Shown: positions 27,253 to 35,977 of the stretch, in pieces | Layout: the number at the start of each line of letters is the position of its first letter | Position numbering within the stretch: position 1 is the stretch's first letter | Source of the DNA: an uncultured Clostridium sp. | GTDB taxonomy: Bacteria > Bacillota > Clostridia > TANB77 > CAG-508 | NCBI GenBank assembly: GCA_946404215.1 | Contig: CAMJCT010000012.1 | Coordinates: forward strand, 1-43,880 | DNA length: 43,880 nucleotides | Direction of reading: 5' to 3' | The notes under the pieces: generated by a model | Databases searched by the model: none | What the model was told of the DNA's origin: nothing | What the model saw: only the letters and a program-made list of their open reading frames with translations | Program-made: the position numbers and the translations under genes

Positions 27253-27888
27253 ATGGCTTTTGATTATAAAAAAGAATATAAAGAATTTTATATGCCAAAA
27301 AGCAAACCTAACATTGTTGAGGTTCCAAAAATGAATTATATTGCAGTAAAAGGTACTGGAGACCCTAATGAAGAAAATGGAGAATATCAGCATACAATAG
27401 GATTATTATATGGAGTAGCTTATACACTAAAAATGAGTTATAAAGGAACACATAAAATAAAAGGCTTTTTTGAATATGTCGTTCCACCTCTTGAAGTTTT
27501 TTGGTGGCAAGATGGTATGAATGGAACGATTGATTATAACAATAAAAATACAATGCACTATATATCTATTATTAGATTGCCGGATTTTGTAACGAAAGAA
27601 GATTTTAATTGGGCGATTCAAGAAGCAACCAAAAAGAAAAAACTAGATTTTTCGAGAGTGAAATTTTTAACTTACGATGAAGGTATATGTGTTCAATGTA
27701 TGCACATTGGCAGTTATGATGATGAACCACAGACAGTTAATTTAATGCACGAGTATATGAAAGAAAATGGCTATGAATTAGATATAACAGAGACTAGATA
27801 CCATCACGAAATATATTTAAGTGACCCAAGAAAATGTGATGCAAGTAAATTAAAAACTGTTATTAGACACCCAATAAAAATAATATAG
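27253..27888 (+). CDS. GyrI-like small-molecule-binding domain protein
   Basis: The 211-residue protein belongs to the GyrI-like (SOUL/AraC-effector) fold family, seen in YVMNY-like MNYIAVKGTGDPNEENG and the aromatic HYISIIRLPDFV and YHHEIYLSDPRK blocks. Stand-alone members bind hydrophobic or cyclic compounds and some hydrolyse them. ATG 27253 follows AAGGGAG; a longer form from 27232 overlaps flavodoxin. It lies between flavodoxin and a TfoX-like gene with tight spacing, an accessory small operon. Role unknown. Confidence 0.83.
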   Translation: MAFDYKKEYKEFYMPKSKPNIVEVPKMNYIAVKGTGDPNEENGEYQHTIGLLYGVAYTLKMSYKGTHKIKGFFEYVVPPLEVFWWQDGMNGTIDYNNKNTMHYISIIRLPDFVTKEDFNWAIQEATKKKKLDFSRVKFLTYDEGICVQCMHIGSYDDEPQTVNLMHEYMKENGYELDITETRYHHEIYLSDPRKCDASKLKTVIRHPIKII

Positions 27889-27900
27889 GAGTAATAATAT

Positions 27901-28203
27901 ATGGCAACATCAAAAGAATATAAAAATTTTATATTAGAACAATTAGATTTATTAAATAATATAACTTGCAGAAGCATGATGGGTGAGTTTTTATTATATT
28001 ATAAAGATATTTTATTTGGTGGAATATATGATGATAGACTACTTGTAAAAATAGTTGAAACTAATAAGAAATATAATATGCAAGAACAAATGCCTTATGA
28101 AAGTGCAAAGCCAATGTATTTAGTAGATGATGTTGATGATAAAGAATTATTAAAGGAGATAGTAGTTGAAACTTGCAAAAGTTTACCAAACAAAAAGGAT
28201 TAA
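27901..28203 (+). CDS. TfoX N-terminal domain-like protein
   Basis: The 100-residue protein carries the TfoX-N fold: RSMMGEFLLYYKDILFGGIYDDRLLVK near the N-terminus is typical (R-x-MFGg-x-xLY-x-x-g). Such stand-alone domains occur widely in Firmicutes next to GyrI-like and AraC-type genes; links to competence are not established for them. ATG 27901 follows TAGGAGTAATAT, 12 bases after the previous stop. No CGG codon. Confidence 0.83.
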   Translation: MATSKEYKNFILEQLDLLNNITCRSMMGEFLLYYKDILFGGIYDDRLLVKIVETNKKYNMQEQMPYESAKPMYLVDDVDDKELLKEIVVETCKSLPNKKD

Positions 28204-28312
28204 GTTGTAAAGGAGAGTTTTCAGTGCAAATTAGAAATATTGTAGGTAATTTTAAAACCGTACAAGTTAGATAAGGAGAATATAATTTAGAATATGTAAT
28301 TGAAGGTGAAAC

Positions 28313-28702
28313 ATGAAAAACGAAATTGTTTTTGTAACACATAATACAGGAAAAATTAAATCAGCGGAAAAATATTTTAAAAACTTGAAATTTACAACAT
28401 ATAATTATGAATTAGATGAACCAAGAAGTGATGATATTCAAGAAATAGCCAAGTCAAAAGTTATGCAAGCATATAAAATAGTAAATAGACCATGTGTCGC
28501 ATTAGATACCGATTTTAGAATTGATGAATTAAATGGATTTCCAAGAGCATTCGTAAACTTTTCGCTTGATACAATTTAAACCAAAAGGATTTGAAAAGAC
28601 ATTAGCAGAAATGAATGAAGAAGAACGCGAAAAGAGAAGAACAGTAGATGGCTCATATTCAGCATTGGAAAAGTTTGCTGAATGGTATGAAAAAAATAAT
28701 TA
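28313..28702 (+). pseudogene. Ham1/RdgB-like nucleotide pyrophosphatase with internal deletion
   Basis: The 5' part encodes an intact N-terminus (NEIVFVTHNTGKIKSAEKYF, typical of non-canonical purine NTP pyrophosphatases) up to GFPRAFVNFSLDTI and a stop at 28579. Another frame then gives KPKGFEKTLAEMNEEEREKRR and TVDGSYSALEKFAEWYEKNN to 28702, which look like the family's C-terminal part. The middle third, including the conserved region after DTIG, is absent. No CGG is present at the joint, so this is a genuine deletion and not the recoding seen elsewhere. A degenerate 110-base stretch precedes it. Confidence 0.65.
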
Positions 28703-28860
28703 GAGGTTAAAAGGAACAAATTCTATAGTTGATGACACGAGGTCATTAGATTTAGAAATATAAAAATAAATTTTGAAACCTATATACGGTAATAGCAAAG
28801 AAAATTTAAGATAATGGTCTTTATATTTATAAAAAAATACAACAAGGAGATTGGTTATTT

Positions 28861-29577
28861 ATGGAAGATAAAATACAGAAATTTAAACAATTAGTAGATG
28901 AAAGCAATAATATCGTGTTTTTTGGTGGTGCAGGAGTATCAACAGAAAGTGGCATACCAGACTTTCGCAGTAAAGATGGATTATACAATCAAAAATATGA
29001 TTATCCACCAGAAGAAATACTTAGTCATACTTTTTTTATGAATAATACAAGTGAGTTCTATAAGTTCTATAAAGATAAAATGAATGCTTTAAAATATGAA
29101 CCAAATATAACTCATTACAAATTAGCAGAACTTGAAAATAAGGGCAAATTAAAAGCAGTGGTTACACAAAATATAGATGGTTTGCATCAAAAAGCAAGAA
29201 GTAAAAATGTATATGAATTACACGGAAGTATTTTAAGAAATTACTGTATGAATTGTAATAAGTTTTATGATGCTGAATTTGTATTTAATGCTGATGGTGT
29301 TCCAAGATGCAGTTGTGGTGGAATAATTAAGCCAGATGTCGTACTATATGAGGAAGGCTTAGATAATAAAACTTTAACCAATTCAGTAAAAGCAATTTCA
29401 GAGGCGGATTTACTTATAGTAGCTGGTACTTCACTTACTGTGTATCCAGCAAGTGGATTAATACATTACTTTAGTGGAAAAAATTTGGTATTAATAAATA
29501 GAGATAGTACACCATATGACAATATTGCAAATTTAGTTATTAATAATAGCTTGGGAAAGGTATTTAAAGAATTATAA
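28861..29577 (+). CDS. Sirtuin NAD-dependent protein deacylase
   Basis: The 238-residue sirtuin removes acyl groups from lysines using NAD. Visible motifs are GGAGVSTESGIPDFR near 20-34 (NAD binding), TQNIDGLH near 101, the catalytic histidine in ELHGS near 120, a zinc site with CMNC and CSC cysteines, and AGTSLTVYPA near 190. The start ATG follows AAGGAGATTGGTTATTT. It stands alone after a 150-base stretch of unrecognised sequence. No CGG codon. Confidence 0.94.
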   Translation: MEDKIQKFKQLVDESNNIVFFGGAGVSTESGIPDFRSKDGLYNQKYDYPPEEILSHTFFMNNTSEFYKFYKDKMNALKYEPNITHYKLAELENKGKLKAVVTQNIDGLHQKARSKNVYELHGSILRNYCMNCNKFYDAEFVFNADGVPRCSCGGIIKPDVVLYEEGLDNKTLTNSVKAISEADLLIVAGTSLTVYPASGLIHYFSGKNLVLINRDSTPYDNIANLVINNSLGKVFKEL

Positions 29578-29699
29578 TATAAATCTTAATCTTAATCGTA
29601 ATAATATGGCTTTATTAAGTGCGTACTGGACAATACCATTCAATACAAGATGATAAAGGTTAATACTATTTTTGCATCTTCGTAATTTTAATAATTAGC

Positions 29700-30332
29700 T
29701 TATTTATATAATAGAGTAATCTTTTTATCTTTTACTTCAATAAATTTTTCTTCTTTTAAATGTTTAAGTTCTCTAAACATAGCGGATCTATTTACAGCAA
29801 TATAATCTGCTAAATCTCTAAATGTAAAAGGAAGATATATAGAGTTAGAATAAGTTTTTTTGTATTCTATTTCAAAATATTCTAGTAGTTTTTCTCGTAT
29901 TTGTTTTTTTTCTAAAATTTTAATACGTTCATTTGTTTCTCTGAATTTATCATTAATAATTGTAAATAAGTTTTTAAAAAAAATATTAAAGTAACTGTAC
30001 TTTAGGTTTTTTGGATTTATTAATTTATTATAATCAATAACCAAAACTTCTGTATCTTCTTTTGCAAGTATCTGGTGTTCATTACTATTAGTTAGAGAAA
30101 TATTTGTACCAAATACACTATCTTTTGTTAAATCTTCCATTATAATTTCATTTCCATTGTATTCAATATTTATAATTTGAGCAGAACCTTTCATTATAAT
30201 GCCAACAATGTTTTTATGTTTTAAAGTCGGTAAAACCTCTTGGTTTCTAGCAAATCTATAGAAATGAACTTCTAGCAAATCGAACAATTTTTTTTTCTGA
30301 AATTTTGTTAAATCTTCAAATGGACTATTCAT
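29700..30332 (-). CDS. Crp/Fnr-family transcription regulator
   Basis: The 210-residue protein has a cyclic-nucleotide-binding-like N-terminal beta domain (about 20-120) and a C-terminal winged helix (about 150-208, with FRDLADYIAVNRSAMFREL as recognition helices). There is no cysteine cluster, so it is not an iron-sulfur FNR. It diverges from nrdD; the perfect dyad in the shared intergenic region (30370-30387) is the obvious candidate binding site. It may control nucleotide reduction or an anaerobic stress response. The ligand is unknown. Confidence 0.85.
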   Translation of the reverse strand: MNSPFEDLTKFQKKKLFDLLEVHFYRFARNQEVLPTLKHKNIVGIIMKGSAQIINIEYNGNEIIMEDLTKDSVFGTNISLTNSNEHQILAKEDTEVLVIDYNKLINPKNLKYSYFNIFFKNLFTIINDKFRETNERIKILEKKQIREKLLEYFEIEYKKTYSNSIYLPFTFRDLADYIAVNRSAMFRELKHLKEEKFIEVKDKKITLLYK

Positions 30333-30369
30333 AATACATCACCAAAATTATTTTATCAAAAAAATAAAA

Positions 30370-30387
30370 AAGTTGCAAGTGCAACTT
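30370..30387. promoter_or_regulatory. Perfect operator-like palindrome between the Crp/Fnr gene and nrdD
   Basis: AAGTTGCA, AG, TGCAACTT is an exact 8+2+8 dyad, sized like Crp/Fnr sites. It lies 39 bases upstream of the regulator start and about 80 bases before nrdD. A TTGTAT at 30386-30391 and TAAGAT at 30409-30414 (17-base spacer) would put it just upstream of and touching an nrdD promoter. Confidence 0.55.
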
Positions 30388-30465
30388 GTATGTTGAAAAA
30401 ATTATATATAAGATGTAAAAAAATAATAATATTATTTTAGAAAAATTTGAGGAGGAACAAAGGAA

Positions 30466-32658
30466 ATGAAAATCGTAAAAAGAGATGGACACATTGTGGA
30501 TTATGATCCAGCAAAGATTAGAGTAGCAATTGAAAAAGCTAATGCAGAGGTAAGGGGAAGAGAAAAAGCTACAAAAGAACAAATTGAAGAAATTATAAAG
30601 TATATAGAAGATTTGAATAAAAAGAGAATATTAGTTGAAGATATACAAGACACTATAGAAGAAAAATTAATGGAATTTGATAAATATCAATTGGCAAAAA
30701 AATATATAACATATAGATATACAAGAGAATTAGTTAGAAAAGCTAATACAACAGATCAATCAATAAAAGAGTTAATAGAAGGTGAAAGCGAATATTGGAA
30801 TAATGAAAATTCCAATAAAAATGCTGCGGTAGTTACTACTCAAAGAGATTATTTGGCAGGAATAACAAGTACAGATATAACAAGAAGATTTTTGCTTCCT
30901 GAGGATATAGTAAAAGCACATGATGAGGGAATTATACATTTTCATGATGCAGATTATTTTGCTCAAAATGCATTGCATAATTGTGAGTTGATAAACTTAG
31001 ACGATATGTTACAAAATGGTACAGTTATAAATGGTGTAATGATCGAAAAACCACATAGATTTATAACAGCGGCTACAATAGCAACACAAATAATACTTGC
31101 CGTTACATCTTCAAGTTACGGAGGAGCAACGGTTTCACTTTCACACTTAGCACCATTTGTTAGAGCAAGTTATGAAAAATACTATAAAAAGTATAAGGAT
31201 AGAAAATTAAATGAAGAAGATTGCAAAAAATTTGCTCAGCAGGATACAAGAAAAGAGGTCGAAGATGGCGTTCAAACATTTAATTATCAGGTAAATTCTA
31301 TGACGAATACAAATGGGCAAGCACCATTTTTGTCAGTTAATATGTATTTAGGAGAAACAGATGAATATAAAGATGAATTAGCTATGATAATTGAAGAATT
31401 TCTAAGCCAAAGAATAGTAGGATTTAAAAATGAAAAAGGTGTATATATAACTCCAGCATTTCCAAAACTTTTATATATTCTTGAAGAAGACAATATTCAT
31501 GAAGATAGTAAATATTGGTATTTAACAGAACTTGCAGCAAAGTGTACAGCTAAAAGAATGGTTCCAGATTATATTTCAGAAAAAGTAATGAAAGAACTTA
31601 AGAAAAATGAATATGGAGAAGGAGAATGCTATCCTTGTATGGGATGTAGATCGTTCTTAACTCCAGATAGATCAATAAGTCTTGGGAATATTGCAAATGC
31701 AAAAAATTATGTTGAAGGAAAAGGAAAATACTATGGAAGATTTAATCAAGGGGTTGTTACAATAAATTTACCAGATATTGCTTTATCATCAAAAAAGGAT
31801 ATGGACGAATTCTGGAAAATATTTGATGAAAGACTTGAATTATGCCACAGAGCTTTACAGTTAAGACATAAAAGGTTAAGCAATGTAACAAGTGATGTTG
31901 CACCTATACTATGGCAGAATGGAGCGCTTGCTAGACTTGAAAAGGGTGAGTCTATACATGAATTGCTACATCATGGATATTCAACTATTTCACTTGGTTA
32001 TGCTGGACTGTATGAGTGTGTAAAATATATGACAGATCATTCTCATACAGATAATGGAATTGGAGAAGAATTTGCATTAAAGGTTATGCAATATCTAAAT
32101 GATGCAACTAAAAAATGGAAACAAGAAGAAGATATTGATTATTCAGTATATGGAACACCAATAGAATCTACAACATATAAATTTGCAAAGTGCTTAAAAG
32201 AGAGATTTGGAACGGTAAAAGGAATAACAGATAGATCATATATTACAAATTCATATCATGTTCCGGTATTTGAGGAGATTGATGCGTTTTCTAAATTAGA
32301 GTTAGAAAGTAAATTTCAAAAATTAAGCCCTGGTGGAGCAATTTCTTATGTAGAAACTGCAAATCTACAAAATAACTTAGAAGCAGTAATAGATGTAATA
32401 AAATTTATATATGATAATATTATGTATGCAGAACTTAACACAAAATCAGATTATTGTCAAAAATGTGGATATACAGGAGAAATTTTAATTGACGAGGATC
32501 TTGAATGGTATTGTCCAGAATGTGGAAATAAAGACCATAATACATTAAATGTTGCAAGACGTACATGTGGTTATATTGGTACTAATTTCTGGAATAAAGG
32601 AAGAACACAAGAAATAAAAGAAAGAGTACTGCATATAGATAATAAGGTAGCAAAATAA
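30466..32658 (+). CDS. nrdD: NrdD, anaerobic ribonucleoside-triphosphate reductase
   Basis: NrdD reduces ribonucleotides by a glycyl radical under anoxic conditions. It has 730 residues with an N-terminal ATP-cone (VKRDGHIVDYDPAKI) for allosteric control, a central catalytic barrel, a zinc site CQKCG plus CPECG near the C-terminus, and the glycyl radical loop RTCGYIG with G702. The start ATG follows GAGGAGGAACAAAGGAA. It is followed by its activase nrdG 68 bases downstream. No CGG codon; the conserved arginine of the radical loop uses CGT. Confidence 0.97.
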   Translation: MKIVKRDGHIVDYDPAKIRVAIEKANAEVRGREKATKEQIEEIIKYIEDLNKKRILVEDIQDTIEEKLMEFDKYQLAKKYITYRYTRELVRKANTTDQSIKELIEGESEYWNNENSNKNAAVVTTQRDYLAGITSTDITRRFLLPEDIVKAHDEGIIHFHDADYFAQNALHNCELINLDDMLQNGTVINGVMIEKPHRFITAATIATQIILAVTSSSYGGATVSLSHLAPFVRASYEKYYKKYKDRKLNEEDCKKFAQQDTRKEVEDGVQTFNYQVNSMTNTNGQAPFLSVNMYLGETDEYKDELAMIIEEFLSQRIVGFKNEKGVYITPAFPKLLYILEEDNIHEDSKYWYLTELAAKCTAKRMVPDYISEKVMKELKKNEYGEGECYPCMGCRSFLTPDRSISLGNIANAKNYVEGKGKYYGRFNQGVVTINLPDIALSSKKDMDEFWKIFDERLELCHRALQLRHKRLSNVTSDVAPILWQNGALARLEKGESIHELLHHGYSTISLGYAGLYECVKYMTDHSHTDNGIGEEFALKVMQYLNDATKKWKQEEDIDYSVYGTPIESTTYKFAKCLKERFGTVKGITDRSYITNSYHVPVFEEIDAFSKLELESKFQKLSPGGAISYVETANLQNNLEAVIDVIKFIYDNIMYAELNTKSDYCQKCGYTGEILIDEDLEWYCPECGNKDHNTLNVARRTCGYIGTNFWNKGRTQEIKERVLHIDNKVAK

Positions 32659-32726
32659 AAATTTGAAAAATTAAAATTCAATTCTTTTCAAATGTGCATG
32701 ATACTTTAGAGAGGAACGGGAGTAAA

Positions 32727-33221
32727 ATGAGATACAATGTAATTAGAAAAATGGATATAGCAGATGGACCAGGAGTAAGAGTGTCTGTATTTATGCAAGG
32801 ATGTGAATTTCATTGTAAAAATTGCTTTAATACTGAAACTTGGGATTTTAACGGAGGGAAGGAGTTTGATCAAAATACAATAGATGAAGTTTTGAATTTA
32901 TGTGATAAAGACTATATAAATGGTTTATCAATATTGGGTGGAGAACCTATGCATCCTAAAAATATTGAGGCTACAACGAAACTTGCCAAAGCATTTAAAG
33001 AAAAGTATCCAGATAAAAATGTATGGGCATGGTCTGGTTTTAAATTTGATGAAGATTTAAAAGGGAAAGAAGTTCTAAATTATGTGGATGTTTTGGTTGA
33101 TGGAAGATATGTAGATGAATTGCATAATCCTACATTAAAATGGAGAGGATCCTCAAACCAAAGGGTTGTTGATGTAAAGAAAAGCCTTGAAAAAGGTGAA
33201 ACTATTTTGTTTGATAAATAA
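32727..33221 (+). CDS. nrdG: NrdG, radical SAM activase of NrdD
   Basis: NrdG generates the glycyl radical on NrdD using SAM and a 4Fe-4S cluster. It has 164 residues with the cluster motif C-x3-C-x2-C in GCEFHCKNC and the SAM-binding GGEP in SILGGEPM. I use ATG 32727 after GAACGGGAGTAAA. The upstream 32694 ATG precedes the ribosome site. As an Fe-S enzyme it depends on the SUF pathway at the start of this window. Confidence 0.95.
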   Translation: MRYNVIRKMDIADGPGVRVSVFMQGCEFHCKNCFNTETWDFNGGKEFDQNTIDEVLNLCDKDYINGLSILGGEPMHPKNIEATTKLAKAFKEKYPDKNVWAWSGFKFDEDLKGKEVLNYVDVLVDGRYVDELHNPTLKWRGSSNQRVVDVKKSLEKGETILFDK

Positions 33222-33267
33222 GAAAAGAATTCTATATAAATAAGTGTTAAATATTGTAAATAATTTT

Positions 33268-33290
33268 GCTCCGCTGAAGTTCAGCGGAGC
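33268..33290. terminator. Strong palindromic hairpin at the end of mini-gene 2
   Basis: An 11-bp perfect inverted repeat (GCTCCGCTGAA, G, TTCAGCGGAGC), unusually GC-rich for this DNA, is followed on the minus strand by AAAATTATTT. It contains the stop codon of the minus-strand ORF and also lies between nrdG and that ORF, so it may work in both directions. Confidence 0.65.
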
Positions 33291-33430
33291 TCATCTTTTG
33301 GAGTTGTATTTAATTCTCTAATTTTCAACTCCAAAGAAGCTTCCATTAGAAGATCCCTAAGCTCCTTCCGAAGCATTTTGATTTCTTCAGTGGAAAGCTT
33401 TTCGAATGAAATAATATCTTTTAATTTCAT
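33281..33430 (-). CDS. Uncharacterised 49-residue helical protein
   Basis: I do not recognise this protein. It begins MKLKDIISFEKLSTEEI and continues as an amphipathic helix rich in K, E and L. It has full expression signals on the minus strand: TTGCTA-17-TATAAT (33491-33486, 33468-33463), AAAGGAG seven bases before ATG, and a hairpin over the stop. Codon use (CTT, CGG, AAG, GAG, AGG) is less AT-biased than in its neighbours. One codon is CGG, in the context CTT CGG AAG. A +1 shift there would give a shorter protein ending after seven more residues. A regulatory or toxin-antitoxin-type role is possible but unsupported. Confidence 0.65.
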   Translation of the reverse strand: MKLKDIISFEKLSTEEIKMLRKELRDLLMEASLELKIRELNTTPKDELR

Positions 33431-33462
33431 TATTTCACTCCTTTCAGTTTATTTATATAATA

Positions 33463-33491
33463 ATTATAACACATTAACATAAAATTAGCAA
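33463..33491 (-). promoter_or_regulatory. Promoter of minus-strand mini-gene 2
   Basis: Read on the minus strand, TTGCTA (33491-33486) and TATAAT (33468-33463) are separated by 17 bases, 33 bases before the start codon. Confidence 0.65.
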
Positions 33492-33671
33492 ATAACGTTA
33501 AAAACATGATATTGTACGTATTGCTATACTTAACTTAGTACTTATTATAAATTTCAATAGTATAATATGATTGAATAGGAACACCATAAATGCTAATTAT
33601 AAATATTTTCAGTTGTTAAATTTATTATTTTTTGATATAATTTTAAAAAAGAAAAAGGAAAAGTTGTAGAT

Positions 33672-35072
33672 ATGGATGTACCAGTTAAAAAAAATAAGGA
33701 ATATATAGTTGAAATTATAGATAATGGTTTTGAAGGAGAAGGTATTGCTAAAATTGACAATTTTACAATATTTGTTTCTAATGCCATAAAAGGAGAGAAA
33801 GTAAAGGTTTTGATTGTAAAAGTGTTGTCCTCACACGCATTTGGAAAGGTGTTAGAAATTATTGAACCATCGGAATATAGAATTGAAAGTGATTGTTCAA
33901 CATATAAGAGATGTGGTGGTTGTAATCTAAGACATATAGACTATAAAAAGACTCTATGTATGAAACGAAATGCACTTCAAAGTTTAGTTAATAAAGCTTT
34001 AAAAAGGTCAATATTAGTGGAAGAAATATTAGGAATGGAAAAACCATATAATTATAGAAATAAGGCACAATATCCTGTAGGAATAGATAAAAAAGGTAAA
34101 GAAGTAATAGGTGTATTTGCCAATAGGACTCATGAAATAATTCCAATTAATAAATGTTTTATACAAAATGAAAGAACAGAAGAATTGGCTAAATTTGTTT
34201 TTAATTATATAGTTAAAAACAATATCAGTATTTATGATGAAAAAACGGGAAAAGGACTTATAAGACATATTGTTACTAAAATAGGAATAAAAACAAATCA
34301 AATAATGTGTATAATAGTAATAAATGGAAGAAATATTGAAAATAACGAACATAAAGAAAATATGGAAAAGGATTTAGTGAAGTCTATATTAGAAAAGTTC
34401 CCAGAAGTTACATCAGTTATAAAAAATATAAATATAAAAAATACCAATGTAATTATGGGGAAAGAAAATATAAATTTGTATGGTAATGGTTATATTGAGG
34501 ATAAATTGGGAGATTATATATTTAAAATATCACCACTTTCATTTTATCAAGTCAATCCTATACAAGCAGAAAAACTTTATGAAATAGGAGTTGAATCTGC
34601 TCAGATTACAAAAAATGATATTGTTTTTGATTTGTATTGTGGTATAGGTACTATTTCGCTATTTATGTCTAAATATGCAAAAAAAGTTTATGGAGTTGAA
34701 ATAATAAAAGAAGCAGTAGAAGCTGCAAAAGAAAATGCAAAAAATAATAAAGTAGATAATGTGGAATTTTTTGCAGGTGATGTTGAAATTATTTTAGATG
34801 ATTTAATAAATAAAAAGAAAATTATACCAGATATTATTATGGTCGATCCACCCAGAAAGGGTTTGGATAATAAAAGTATAGATAATATTTTAAAGATACA
34901 GCCAAAGAAAATAGTTTATATTAGTTGCAATCCAGCAACTTTGGTAAGAGACTTGTCTAAGCTAGAAAATGTTTATGAAATTAATAGAATAAAACCTGTG
35001 GATATGTTTCCATATACATATCACGTTGAGTGCGTATCTGTTCTTGAATTGAAGGAAAGTACTGAAAAATAA
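33672..35072 (+). CDS. rlmD: RlmD/RumA-type RNA (uracil-5-)-methyltransferase
   Basis: The 466-residue enzyme methylates C5 of a uridine in 23S rRNA with SAM. It has an N-terminal TRAM domain (about 1-60), four-cysteine Fe-S region with CSTYKRCGGC near 75-85, FQVNP near 297, the SAM motif DLYCGIGT near 320, DPPRKGL near 396 and the catalytic cysteine in SCNPATL near 420. The family members RlmC, RlmD and RlmCD cannot be separated from sequence alone. The start ATG follows AAAAAGGAAAAGTTGTAGAT. Another probable Fe-S protein. No CGG codon. Confidence 0.92.
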   Translation: MDVPVKKNKEYIVEIIDNGFEGEGIAKIDNFTIFVSNAIKGEKVKVLIVKVLSSHAFGKVLEIIEPSEYRIESDCSTYKRCGGCNLRHIDYKKTLCMKRNALQSLVNKALKRSILVEEILGMEKPYNYRNKAQYPVGIDKKGKEVIGVFANRTHEIIPINKCFIQNERTEELAKFVFNYIVKNNISIYDEKTGKGLIRHIVTKIGIKTNQIMCIIVINGRNIENNEHKENMEKDLVKSILEKFPEVTSVIKNINIKNTNVIMGKENINLYGNGYIEDKLGDYIFKISPLSFYQVNPIQAEKLYEIGVESAQITKNDIVFDLYCGIGTISLFMSKYAKKVYGVEIIKEAVEAAKENAKNNKVDNVEFFAGDVEIILDDLINKKKIIPDIIMVDPPRKGLDNKSIDNILKIQPKKIVYISCNPATLVRDLSKLENVYEINRIKPVDMFPYTYHVECVSVLELKESTEK

Positions 35073-35167
35073 AGAAATTTGAGATGTTCCTGAGGAAGCA
35101 AAAAAACACCTAAAATAGACTTAAAAAATGATAAAATTGATTAAAATTTATAAAAAATAATTATAAC

Positions 35168-35238
35168 GTGGTTAGTAGGAAACATGTTTCCGCATACCAC
35201 CTTTAAAGACATCAAATTAAAAAATTGGTGTCTTTTTT
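35168..35238 (+). terminator. Two tandem hairpins, the second an intrinsic terminator
   Basis: The first hairpin spans 35168-35200 (GTGGT ... ACCAC, inner GGAAAC, ATG, TTTCC). The second, 35205-35238, pairs AAAGACATCAA with TTGGTGTCTTT and runs into seven T. The T-run hairpin is a clear terminator; the first could be a small structured RNA element or an attachment remnant. The rest of the 536-base gap to 35608 holds one more hairpin (35260-35288), a pyrimidine-rich stretch and AT-rich DNA; I see no gene in it. Confidence 0.65.
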
Positions 35239-35259
35239 TATATTACAGGAAAAAATATT

Positions 35260-35288
35260 TAACTTGTACCCAAGTTGGGTAGAAGTTA
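35260..35288. repeat. Hairpin in the gap before tnpV
   Basis: TAACTT, G, TACCC pairs with GGGTA, G, AAGTTA around AAGTT. It has no T tract. It could mark the edge of inserted DNA or be an RNA structure. Confidence 0.4.
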
Positions 35289-35608
35289 AAAAGACACAGG
35301 AACACAACAAAAAGCAAAGGCAAAAGGAAAATCTGTCAAGATAGATTTGTATATACATTTTTTTGTTTTCCCCTCCTTACAATCCTCCCCTTTATACTTA
35401 CTGAGAATATAATTACTAGCTGAGAAAAGAATATATATTATTTATTATATTTATATTATATATATTTAAATAAATATAAAATAATATAATGCGAAAGCGA
35501 GCAAAATCAAATGTAAAAAATAATGATTTTTATACAATTTATAGTTTTGAATAAAGCATAAAAGTCAGATAAAATCAATAAAAAATTGGTAAGAAAGGAA
35601 GAAGAAAA

Positions 35609-35962
35609 ATGGAAATTAGTTATAAAAAAGTGGGCGATTATTATATACCTGAAATGGTATTTCCAAATGCAAAACCAGATAAAAATATAGGAAAATATGG
35701 AAGACTAAGATTAAATTATTTAAAGCATAATCACATGGATATTTATACTATTTTGCTAATGGATGATAAGTTAAATGAACATTTACTTGAGATAGAAAAG
35801 GAGGCAAAAGAACAAGTAAAAATATTAGTTGAGAATATGTGTAAAAAAGAAAATGTAACAGAAAAATTAAAAGAAAATAATCAAATGGAATGGGTAAAAT
35901 TGATGAATAATTTTAAAATTATTGCAGAAGAAATTGTAGAAAAAGAACTAATTTTTTGTTAA
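35609..35962 (+). CDS. tnpV: TnpV-family transposon-associated protein
   Basis: The 117-residue protein begins MEISYKKVGDYYIPEMVF and contains GKYGRLRLNYLKHNH, the recognisable pattern of the TnpV family found as cargo in clostridial conjugative elements. Its biochemical role is unknown. The start follows AAGAAAGGAAGAAGAAAA. It is followed 15 bases later by another small gene, a pairing seen in such elements. No integrase or transposase lies in this window, so this may be a remnant. Confidence 0.8.
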   Translation: MEISYKKVGDYYIPEMVFPNAKPDKNIGKYGRLRLNYLKHNHMDIYTILLMDDKLNEHLLEIEKEAKEQVKILVENMCKKENVTEKLKENNQMEWVKLMNNFKIIAEEIVEKELIFC

Positions 35963-35977
35963 GAAAGGGGAATAAAA

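Noticed and set aside
35212..35358. Minus-strand 48-codon ORF with a hydrophobic stretch, like a type I toxin
   Set aside because: It runs through the terminator and hairpins after rlmD, and its cysteine-rich composition comes from purine-rich DNA on the other strand; the ribosome site spacing is poor.
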